NCBI GenBank assembly: GCA_964472565.1
Contig: CAYYNB010000053.1
Location: 1 to 34,229, forward strand
Source: DATAMF01 sp964472565
Lineage (GTDB): Bacteria > Chloroflexota > Anaerolineae > Aggregatilineales > Aggregatilineaceae
Direction of reading: 5' to 3'
Length of the DNA stretch: 34,229 nt
Notes under the pieces: model-generated
Seen by the model: only the letters and a program-made list of their open reading frames with translations
What the model was told of the DNA's origin: nothing
Databases searched by the model: none
Shown here: positions 15,882 to 22,336 of the stretch, piece after piece
Position numbering within the stretch: position 1 is the stretch's first letter
Layout: the number at the start of each line of letters is the position of its first letter
Made by a program: the position numbers and the translations under genes

Positions 15882-16520
15882 ATGATCGAAGGCAAACTGG
15901 TTGATCTGGTCCCATTTGAGGACGACTTTGCCACGTATATGGAAACGTGGATGAACGAAGAACCCTGGTTCCGGGCGTGGTTCTTCGACCGGCGCGAACC
16001 GCGTACCGAAGACGACGTTAAAAAGTTCATCGAAAAGATGGAAAAGAACGAACACGGTACGCTGATCGGTTTCCAGACCAAAGCGGGCGATCCGATTGGC
16101 GGCGTGATGTTTGATCACGAATGGACGCGCGTCCGTAAAGCAGATGTGACGTTTTTCGCCGGGGATGCGCGGTATGAAGGCAGCGACGAAGTGCTGGACG
16201 GGCTGCTGATGCTGATCCGGTACTGCTTCGAGACGCGCAACCTGCACCGCGTGGATGCGTCGGCGCTGGCGTTTGACGAAGTGCGGATCGATTATCTGCG
16301 CCGGGTGGGGTTTGTGCATGAGGGCACGCTGCGCCAGCATATTCGCTACGATGGCGATTATGTAGACGTGGAGATGTTCGGTCTGCTGGAAAATGAATGG
16401 CCGGGGTATGAGCAGAAGTTCAGCGAACTGGCCCTGACGGCGAGCGAGATCGAGCCGAAGCCCAAGCCGGAAAAGAAAGACGATAAAAAAGACGGCGACG
16501 ACAAGAAAAACGGTAAGTAA
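15882..16520 (+). CDS. GNAT-fold paralogue 1, degenerate acetyl-CoA loop
   Basis: A 212-residue member of the array and its most divergent. It keeps the N-terminal LVDLVPF, the central DPIGGVMF strand, LHRVDASAL, YLRRVGFVHEGTLR and the terminal LLENEWPG. At residues 95-105, where its paralogues have YWGGGYGTDAL, it reads DARYEGSDEVL, so the Gly-rich pyrophosphate loop that binds acetyl-CoA is gone. It also carries a tail from about 188 that is mostly Lys, Asp, Glu and Pro. It may be a non-catalytic subunit or regulator, or may bind another ligand. The start at 15882 has AGGAG at 15871-15875, the best ribosome site in the array. Confidence 0.78.
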   Translation: MIEGKLVDLVPFEDDFATYMETWMNEEPWFRAWFFDRREPRTEDDVKKFIEKMEKNEHGTLIGFQTKAGDPIGGVMFDHEWTRVRKADVTFFAGDARYEGSDEVLDGLLMLIRYCFETRNLHRVDASALAFDEVRIDYLRRVGFVHEGTLRQHIRYDGDYVDVEMFGLLENEWPGYEQKFSELALTASEIEPKPKPEKKDDKKDGDDKKNGK

Positions 16521-16528
16521 GGCAGGAC

Positions 16529-17137
16529 ATGATGTTACATGGACTGCTGGTTGATCTGGTCCCGATGTCGGCTGAATTTCGGGACCGGGTGATGTATGAG
16601 CACTGGAATAACGAGTCGCGGCTGTGGGCGTCGATGGGCGATTATGGTCCCATTTCCCACGCGACGATCAAGCGGATTCAGGAACATCGGGCGGAAGGCC
16701 GGGCGCGCGGCTACAACGGCGTCCACTTTATGATGCGCGCCCGCGACGGCAAGATCATCGGCACGATGGGCATCAACTGGTTTAATTACTACAGCCGGTA
16801 TGCCTCGCTCGGCGCGTGGATCGGGGAAGAGGACTACTGGGGCGGCGGGCATGGGACGGATGGCCTGCTGCTGCTGATCGAGTATGCCTTTAACTGGTAC
16901 GACCTGCGCCGGATTGATCTGCAAACGATGGGGCTGAACGAACGCGCCCAGAAAAACGTGGAACATGTCGGGTTTAAGCTCGAAGCGCGGGGCCGCGAAG
17001 GGACACTGGTCAACGGTCAGTGGATCGATGCGCTGACGTATGGCCTGCTGCGTGACGAATGGCCGGGCCGTGAAACGCTGGTCGAACGGTTGAATCTGCG
17101 CGCCCGCGCCGAAAAACGCTACGGGAAGATTGACTGA
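16529..17137 (+). CDS. GNAT acetyltransferase 2 (RimJ/RimL-like)
   Basis: A 202-residue GNAT protein, expected to transfer acetyl from acetyl-CoA to an amine in the cytosol. The pyrophosphate loop is YWGGGHGTDG at 103-112, with H for the Y of later paralogues. DGKIIGTMGINW and FKLEARGREG mark core strands, and YGLLRDEWPGR the C-terminus. It differs from the rest in the N-terminal region (MSAEFRDRVMYEHW) and ends in a basic tail (RARAEKRYGK). ATG codons at 16529 and 16532 both fit; AGGA at 16524-16527 favours the second, alignment to the MILEG paralogues the first. It starts 8 nt after gene 1 and is followed by the array's one long gap. Confidence 0.85.
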   Translation: MMLHGLLVDLVPMSAEFRDRVMYEHWNNESRLWASMGDYGPISHATIKRIQEHRAEGRARGYNGVHFMMRARDGKIIGTMGINWFNYYSRYASLGAWIGEEDYWGGGHGTDGLLLLIEYAFNWYDLRRIDLQTMGLNERAQKNVEHVGFKLEARGREGTLVNGQWIDALTYGLLRDEWPGRETLVERLNLRARAEKRYGKID

Positions 17138-17176
17138 CCTCTCCTCGACCAGGCTTGCCCCTACTCAAACCGAACT

Positions 17177-17198
17177 GCCCCCACACCAACGTGGGGGC
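17177..17198 (+). other. Hairpin in the only long gap of the GNAT array
   Basis: gcccccac (17177-17184) pairs perfectly with gtgggggc (17191-17198) around a 6-nt loop, 22 nt before the start of gene 3. No U-run follows. It could stabilise or separate mRNA segments, or partly terminate transcription between genes 1-2 and 3-8. Confidence 0.5.
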
Positions 17199-17219
17199 GT
17201 CAGGCTTCGGAGTTAAATT

Positions 17220-17789
17220 GTGAAACTCGAAGGCACGCTGGTTAATCTGGTTCCCTACAATGAACAGTTTTGGAGACTAGATCGCCGCTGGTATAACGGC
17301 GAAGGATCGTTTTTCTGGTACATGGGCGAACGGTTGATCGCCACCCAGAACTTTGTGGACGAAATCCGGCAGATGATCAACGAGGACCGGGAGCGCCGCG
17401 ATCCCCGGATGCGGTTCGGGATCGAAACGAAAGACGGCGTGCCGATTGGGATGTACGGGCTGAATGTGGTGCTGCCGCACTGCCGCAACGCCAGCCTGAG
17501 CGTGATGATCGCGGAACCGGCATACTGGGGCGGCGGGTATGGGACGGATGCGCTGCTGCTGATCGTGGATTATGTGTTTAACTGGCTGGATATGCGGCGC
17601 GTGTGGCTGGAAACGATGGGTATCAATGCGCGGGCACAGGCGCATCTGGCAAAAGTCGGATTCCGGCTGGAAGCGCGGCGGCGCGCGGCGACTTTCGCCG
17701 ATGGTCAGTATGTCGATGTGCTGATGTACGGGCTGCAACGCGACGAATGGCCGGGGCGCGCGGCGCTGGTCGAGAAATTAGGAAAATAA
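17220..17789 (+). CDS. GNAT acetyltransferase 3 (RimJ/RimL-like)
   Basis: A 189-residue GNAT with an intact loop YWGGGYGTD at 102-110. TKDGVPIGMYGLN and LDMRRVWLETMGINARAQ are core elements, and the C-terminus reads YGLQRDEWPGR. Its N-terminal WYNGEGSFFWYMG is nearly shared with gene 4, marking them as sister copies. The start is a GTG at 17220 preceded by GGAG at 17209-17212 with a 7-nt spacer. The short C-terminus ends directly after EKLGK. Acetyl acceptor unknown. Confidence 0.86.
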   Translation: MKLEGTLVNLVPYNEQFWRLDRRWYNGEGSFFWYMGERLIATQNFVDEIRQMINEDRERRDPRMRFGIETKDGVPIGMYGLNVVLPHCRNASLSVMIAEPAYWGGGYGTDALLLIVDYVFNWLDMRRVWLETMGINARAQAHLAKVGFRLEARRRAATFADGQYVDVLMYGLQRDEWPGRAALVEKLGK

Positions 17790-17790
17790 C

Positions 17791-18357
17791 ATGCTTGAAG
17801 GCATCCTGGTTGATTTAGTCCCTTACGGCGAACGCTTCTACAAGATGGAACACGGCTGGTATAACGGCCCTGGCTCGTTTTTCTGGACGATGGGATCGCA
17901 GTGGATTCTGTCGCAGGCCGAGGTGGACGACTGGCGCAAACACCGGGCGGATAACCCGGCGCGGGCCGCCCGGCGGATCGCGTTTGGCGTCCAGACGAAA
18001 GACGGGGAACCCATTGGGCAGTTTACGATCCGCAATTTAGATTCATATAACCGGTTGGCGGACCTGAGCGCGATCATCGGTGATCCTGACTACTGGAGCG
18101 GCGGTTATGGCACGGATGCGCTGACGCTGCTGATCGATTATGCTTTCGATTGGCTGGACGTGCGGCGGGTGTGGCTGACCACGATGGCGGCGAATCCGCG
18201 CGTGATGCGGCAGATGGAAAAGGTCGGGTTTACGCTGGAAGTGCAGCAGCGCGAACTCACGGTGGTGAATGGCACCCGCGCCGATGCGCTGATCTATGGG
18301 CTTCTGCGCGCGGAGTGGCCGGGGCGTGATACAGTGCTGGAACGCTTGAAAGGATAA
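17791..18357 (+). CDS. GNAT acetyltransferase 4 (RimJ/RimL-like)
   Basis: A 188-residue GNAT starting one nucleotide after gene 3, with AGGA (17780-17783) inside that gene. The loop YWSGGYGTDA is at 101-110, with S for the first G. WYNGPGSFFWTMG links it to gene 3, while MRQMEKVGFTLE matches genes 5-7. It lacks the PxHR motif of genes 5-8, having LDSYNRLADL there. VNGTRADALIYGLLRAEWPGR closes the fold. Acetyl acceptor unknown. Confidence 0.86.
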   Translation: MLEGILVDLVPYGERFYKMEHGWYNGPGSFFWTMGSQWILSQAEVDDWRKHRADNPARAARRIAFGVQTKDGEPIGQFTIRNLDSYNRLADLSAIIGDPDYWSGGYGTDALTLLIDYAFDWLDVRRVWLTTMAANPRVMRQMEKVGFTLEVQQRELTVVNGTRADALIYGLLRAEWPGRDTVLERLKG

Positions 18358-18362
18358 TGACG

Positions 18363-18953
18363 ATGCTCGAAGGACGGCTCGTGGACCTGGTTCCGTATGG
18401 GGATCGCTACCTGGAACGGGAATACGATTGGCATAACGGTGACGCCTGGTTCTGGGCGACGGCTGGAGATCGGATGGTGGTTTCACGCGGGGCCATCAAA
18501 CGACACCAGCAGGAGCACGCGGCACGGCGGGCCGAACATCCCCGGCCCTCGGTGATGTTCGGAATCCAGACCAAAGACGGCAAGCCTATCGGGGATATTG
18601 CGCTGGCCTTGGTGTGGCCGCAGCACCGGCTGGCGATGTTAGGCGCGGGGATCGGTGAGCCGGGGTATACGGGCGGCGGCTATGGCACGGATGCGCTGCT
18701 GCTGTGCGTGGAATACGCGTTCCGGTGGCTGGATTTTCATAAGCTGTGGCTGGGCACGATGAGCCTGAACGCGCGCGTGTTGCGGCAGATGGAAAAAGTG
18801 GGCTTTCACCAGGAAGGCGCGCGGCGTGAGGCCTGGCTGGCCGACGGTGTGTATTATGATGACGTGATTTTTGCCGTGCTGAACGAGGAATGGCCGGGGT
18901 ATGAGGTTATGTTCGAGCGGGCGGGCCTCGCAAATAAACTGAAAGGCAAATAA
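18363..18953 (+). CDS. GNAT acetyltransferase 5 (RimJ/RimL-like)
   Basis: A 196-residue GNAT. The loop is YTGGGYGTD at 102-110, with T for the W found in its neighbours. EYDWHNGDAWFWATAGDR and LDFHKLWLGTMSLNARV are nearly the same as in gene 6. I choose the ATG at 18363 because AAAGGA (18349-18354) is 8 nt upstream; an ATG at 18357 shares a base with the stop of gene 4 but is too close to the ribosome site. The C-terminal IFAVLNEEWPGY departs from YGLLREEWPGR. Acetyl acceptor unknown. Confidence 0.86.
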   Translation: MLEGRLVDLVPYGDRYLEREYDWHNGDAWFWATAGDRMVVSRGAIKRHQQEHAARRAEHPRPSVMFGIQTKDGKPIGDIALALVWPQHRLAMLGAGIGEPGYTGGGYGTDALLLCVEYAFRWLDFHKLWLGTMSLNARVLRQMEKVGFHQEGARREAWLADGVYYDDVIFAVLNEEWPGYEVMFERAGLANKLKGK

Positions 18954-18955
18954 CG

Positions 18956-19534
18956 ATGATTCTCGAAGGACTGCTGGTTGACCTGGTGCCTTTTGGCAAA
19001 GCGTTCGATGAGCGGGAATATGATTGGCGGAATAACGAGGCCTGGTTTTGGGCAACCGTCGGCGAGCGGCATGTGATCTCGAAGACGAGTATCAAACGCC
19101 GCCAGGAAGAACACCGGGAATGGGTTGAGCGCGGGAGCCAGATGGTCTATTTTGGCGTGCAGACCAAAGACGGCAAGCCGATAGGCGATTTTTCGCTGAA
19201 CTGGGTGCTGCCGCACCACCGCCTGTCGATGCTGGGCGCGTCGATTGGCGAACCGGATTATTGGGGCGGCGGCTATGGGACGGATGCGCTGCTGCTGCTG
19301 GTCGATTATGCGTTTGACTGGCTGGATATGCATAAATTATGGCTGGCGACGATGAGTCCGAATGTGCGCGTGATCCGGCAGATGGAAAAAGTCGGGTTCA
19401 CACTGGAAGCGCGGGTGCGCGAGGAAGTGTGGATCGACGGGCAGTGGGCCGATATGGTGTTGTACGGGTTGCTGCGCGAGGAATGGCCGGGCCGCGCGGC
19501 GATGATTGAAAAACTGGGACTCAAAGCGCCCTAA
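18956..19534 (+). CDS. GNAT acetyltransferase 6 (RimJ/RimL-like)
   Basis: A 192-residue GNAT, close to the array consensus. The loop YWGGGYGTD lies at 102-110; FGVQTKDGKPIGDFSLNW and LPHHRLSMLGASIGEP precede it. EYDWRNNEAWFWATVGER pairs it with gene 5, while the last residues (REEWPGRAAMIEKLGLKA) nearly equal those of gene 7. It starts 2 nt after gene 5 with AAAGG at 18942-18946. Acetyl acceptor unknown. Confidence 0.87.
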   Translation: MILEGLLVDLVPFGKAFDEREYDWRNNEAWFWATVGERHVISKTSIKRRQEEHREWVERGSQMVYFGVQTKDGKPIGDFSLNWVLPHHRLSMLGASIGEPDYWGGGYGTDALLLLVDYAFDWLDMHKLWLATMSPNVRVIRQMEKVGFTLEARVREEVWIDGQWADMVLYGLLREEWPGRAAMIEKLGLKAP

Positions 19535-19553
19535 ACTGGAAAGGCAAGACAAC

Positions 19554-20129
19554 ATGATTCTCGAAGGGTTACTGGTCGATCTGGTGCCGTATGGCAAAAA
19601 ATTTCAGGACCAGGATTATACATGGTGGAACAGCGAATCGACCTTCTGGGGCAGCATGGGCGGACGCCAGATTGTTTCGAAGGCCGAGGTTGAGCGCGAA
19701 CATGAAGAATGGCGCACCTCGACGGAACCCGAAACCGGCGTTGCGTTTGGCGTCCAGACGAAAGACGGCAAGCCGATTGGCTACTTTGGAATCAACTGGC
19801 TGTCACCACAGCACCGGTATGCCAACCTGGGCGCGGTGATTGGCGACCAGGCTTACTGGGGCGGCGGCTATGGGACGGATGCGCTGCTGCTGTTAAACGA
19901 TTATGCCTTTGATGTGCTGGATATGCGCCGCGTCTGGCTGATCACGATGGCCTTGAATGAGCGTGTGATCCGGCAGATGGAAAAAGTGGGCTTTAAGCTT
20001 GAAGGGCGGCACCGCCAGGCGACTCGAGTTGATCGGGATTGGATCGACGTGGTGAGTTATGGCTTGCTGCGCGAGGAATGGCCGGGCCGCGCGGCGATGA
20101 TAGAGAAGATAGGACTGAAAGCACGATGA
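19554..20129 (+). CDS. GNAT acetyltransferase 7 (RimJ/RimL-like)
   Basis: A 191-residue GNAT with loop YWGGGYGTDA at 101-110. Its first dozen residues match gene 6 almost exactly, and its C-terminus does too, yet residues 20-65 are different (WWNSESTFWGSMGGR, then an acidic helix), so the ends are conserved and the substrate-side middle is not. LSPQHRYANLGAVIG links it to gene 8. The ATG at 19554 follows GGAAAGG ending at 19544; an earlier ATG at 19506 lies inside gene 6. Its stop overlaps gene 8 as ATGA. Confidence 0.87.
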   Translation: MILEGLLVDLVPYGKKFQDQDYTWWNSESTFWGSMGGRQIVSKAEVEREHEEWRTSTEPETGVAFGVQTKDGKPIGYFGINWLSPQHRYANLGAVIGDQAYWGGGYGTDALLLLNDYAFDVLDMRRVWLITMALNERVIRQMEKVGFKLEGRHRQATRVDRDWIDVVSYGLLREEWPGRAAMIEKIGLKAR

Positions 20130-20731
20130 TCTTACATGGGCTGTTGGTTGATCTGGTGCCCTGGAACAAGGCATTTGATAAGCAGGACACCCACTGGGAA
20201 AACGGCATCGCGGGGTATTGGGCGAATGGCGGCGAACGGCAGGTGATTTCGCGTGCCCAGATGGAGCGCGGCGCGCAGGAATGGCGCGAAGAGCGTGAGA
20301 GAGGGCAGGTTTCCGGACTGGGGTTTGGTATTCAGACCAAAGACGGCAAACCAATTGGGAGCATGGGCATCAACTTCATGTCACCCTACCACCGCATCGC
20401 CAACCTGGGCGCGTTGATCGGCGAGCCGGACTACTGGGGCGGCGGGTATGGCACCGACGCGCTGACGTTGCTGCTGGACTACTGCTTTGATTGGCTGGAC
20501 CTGCGGCGGGTGTGGCTGGATACGATGGCGATCAACGTGCGGGTCCAGCGCCAGATGGATAAGCTGGGCTTTAAGCTGGAAGGACGTATACGCCGCGAAA
20601 CGTTTGTGGATGGTCAGTGGGTTGATATGCTGGTTTATGGCCTGCTGCGTGAGGAATGGCCGGGGCGTGTAGCGGTGATCGAACGCATTGGATTGAGCGA
20701 GCGGTCACGGTCTAATCACGCTGAGGGATAA
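20126..20731 (+). CDS. GNAT acetyltransferase 8 (RimJ/RimL-like)
   Basis: The last member, 201 residues, with loop YWGGGYGT at 103-110. HWENGIAGYWANGGER fills the variable N-terminal region, while MSPYHRIANLGALIGEP and LDLRRVWLDTMAINVRVQ are core. It begins MILHGLLVDLVPW, sharing LHG with gene 2 but otherwise nearer gene 7. The start ATG overlaps the TGA of gene 7 by four bases (ATGA), which favours coupled translation. A polar tail (SERSRSNHAEG) ends the protein 43 nt before the peptidase gene. Acetyl acceptor unknown. Confidence 0.87.
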   Translation: MILHGLLVDLVPWNKAFDKQDTHWENGIAGYWANGGERQVISRAQMERGAQEWREERERGQVSGLGFGIQTKDGKPIGSMGINFMSPYHRIANLGALIGEPDYWGGGYGTDALTLLLDYCFDWLDLRRVWLDTMAINVRVQRQMDKLGFKLEGRIRRETFVDGQWVDMLVYGLLREEWPGRVAVIERIGLSERSRSNHAEG

Positions 20732-20774
20732 TTATTGTGGGTGACGGAATGGTTCAGGAGGGAGAAAACAAAAA

Positions 20775-22280
20775 ATGAAACGACGTTATGTGGGGTTGTG
20801 TAGTCTGTTTTTGATGGCGATTGTGCTGTTGGCGTTGGCTTTCCCGGCATCAAAGGGGCAGGCGCAGGGCAGCATTTTGCCCACGCCGACGCCGTTCCCG
20901 GTGGATAAGCTGGAATATGAAGTGGCCGTTGTCGGTGGTTCAGCGGAAACCCTGATGTATGATCATCCTGACCAGGATGGTTTTGTCCTGGGGCAGACGA
21001 CGGTGACATCCGAGTATCCGCGTGGGATGGTTTTCACGCTGGCCCCTACCTCGCCGAATGGTGAGATCACCGAAATTACGCTGTTCCTGCGTTACGTCCA
21101 CGGGTCGGGCACACGGGTTCAGGCTGAATGGGACGAGGCCGCCGGACAGTGGATCGCGCATCCGTGGGCGACGGGCGAAGGCCAGCCCGCCTGGACGCAC
21201 TTCGATTTTACGTGGCGTGTGCGTGATGAAACCGGGGCGGCGGTGGATACCGAACCGATTGCAGCGGATTACAGCGATCCCACACGGGAATGGTACCGCA
21301 TGGAAAGCCCGGAGATTATCGTGTACTGGACCGGGTTCAGCACGAGCAACCCCGACTGGTTCGGCAGCGCGGCAGCGGAAGCGGTGGCCGTGACCACCCC
21401 GCGTAAGATTGCCGGGTATGGCGAACCGATCAGCTACAAATCGATTGCGGTGATTTATGGCAGCCGCGAGATGATGAACGAAATGTACGGCAGCGGCATC
21501 AGCGACGAGACGGCGGGCGGTTTCACCAGCAGCGATCTGGGGATCAGCGTGCAGTATGCGCCGTATGCGAGTGATGACGCTTCGAACATCGAGTGGCTGT
21601 CACACGTGATCACGCATGAATTGACGCACCTCTACCAGTACGATTTGATGGGCGGCAACCAGGGGCCGAACTGGTGGGTTGAAGGGACGGCGGAATGGTT
21701 TGGACTGCGCCCCTACCTCTATGATGTGCGGCTGATGACCCTGGCAACGCTTCAGGACATCCCCAGCCTGACGGAACAAGTAACCCGCAATATGGTGCAG
21801 GCGGACGGGCGGCCCTATCTGGTCTACGATATGGGTGCGTCGTTCATCAACTGGCTGAATATGAACTACGGCGGGATTGATACGATCCGGCAGATCATCG
21901 CACAGATGCAGGCTGGCGTTGATATTTACGAGGCGATTGAGCAGGCGACGGGTAAGCCGTTCGTTGATTTGCAAAATGAATGGCGTATTTACCTGGGCTA
22001 TGAACCGTTCGATCTGGCGGATATTGATCCGGCGGCGGCGCTGCAACCGGCGGTTGATCCGCTGTTTGAAGTGGGCGACATGGTGACACTGCCGCCCTCG
22101 CCGCCCCTGCCCGGAGTCTATGAGAATCCGGGGCCGGATTCGCTGTACACGGGCCAGTGTTTCGCCAACACGACGGTTGAAATTCTCCAGGTCGGCAGTC
22201 TGGACGGTGTAGACTACTATCAGGTAGACTGCATGGGCCAGATCGGTTGGATGACGCGCGATCAACTGGTTGGGGAGTAA
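20775..22280 (+). CDS. Secreted HExxH metallopeptidase (peptidase MA-like) with SH3-like tail
   Basis: A 501-residue exported protein. Residues 1-31 form a signal peptide ending near GQAQG, followed by a Pro/Thr linker. Residues about 45-165 form a beta-rich region. The catalytic part has H281-E-L-T-H285 and, 18 residues on, WWVEGTAEW, whose E303 is the likely third zinc ligand; this is a gluzincin pattern as in peptidase MA-like proteins. The last 75 residues (about 428-501: YTGQCFANTTVEILQV, YYQVDCMGQIGWM) look like an SH3b domain and carry two cysteines. Substrate unknown. AGGAGGGAG (20756-20764) precedes the start at a slightly long spacing. It lies 43 nt after the GNAT array and could be read from the same transcript, but it acts outside the cell while the GNATs lack export signals. 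Confidence 0.83.
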   Translation: MKRRYVGLCSLFLMAIVLLALAFPASKGQAQGSILPTPTPFPVDKLEYEVAVVGGSAETLMYDHPDQDGFVLGQTTVTSEYPRGMVFTLAPTSPNGEITEITLFLRYVHGSGTRVQAEWDEAAGQWIAHPWATGEGQPAWTHFDFTWRVRDETGAAVDTEPIAADYSDPTREWYRMESPEIIVYWTGFSTSNPDWFGSAAAEAVAVTTPRKIAGYGEPISYKSIAVIYGSREMMNEMYGSGISDETAGGFTSSDLGISVQYAPYASDDASNIEWLSHVITHELTHLYQYDLMGGNQGPNWWVEGTAEWFGLRPYLYDVRLMTLATLQDIPSLTEQVTRNMVQADGRPYLVYDMGASFINWLNMNYGGIDTIRQIIAQMQAGVDIYEAIEQATGKPFVDLQNEWRIYLGYEPFDLADIDPAAALQPAVDPLFEVGDMVTLPPSPPLPGVYENPGPDSLYTGQCFANTTVEILQVGSLDGVDYYQVDCMGQIGWMTRDQLVGE

Positions 22281-22314
22281 TTTCTGCTAGTACACCAAGA
22301 TGAAAATGAGTCTG

Positions 22315-22332
22315 GGCGAGGTTTGCCTCGCC
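22315..22332. terminator. Hairpin between convergent genes, possible bidirectional terminator
   Basis: ggcgagg (22315-22321) and cctcgcc (22326-22332) form a 7-bp stem with a 4-nt loop. It lies 34 nt after the peptidase stop and 4 nt beyond the kinase stop. T-runs are short on both strands (cttttcc and cattttc), so it is a moderate candidate. Confidence 0.5.
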
Positions 22333-22336
22333 TACC

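Larger units (their letters stand above)
15882..20731 (+). other. Tandem array of eight paralogous GNAT acetyltransferase genes
   Basis: Eight consecutive plus-strand genes encode homologous proteins of 188-212 residues. Each opens with a form of (M)LEGxLVDLVPY and closes with a form of YGLLREEWPGR. Gaps are 8, 82, 1, 5, 2, 19 and -4 nt (the fifth gene's upstream in-frame ATG would overlap the stop before it). Nothing unrelated is inserted. The array most likely arose by repeated local duplication and is transcribed as one unit, perhaps with a break in the 82-nt gap. Confidence 0.9.

Noticed and set aside
15882..20731. GNAT array as a chain of toxin-antitoxin modules (TacT-like)
   Set aside because: TacT-type toxins are paired with small ribbon-helix-helix antitoxins; no such small gene is present in or beside the array.
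20775..22280. Secreted peptidase as a maturation protease for the GNAT products
   Set aside because: The peptidase has a signal peptide and acts outside the cell, while the GNAT proteins carry no export signal; closeness alone is not enough.
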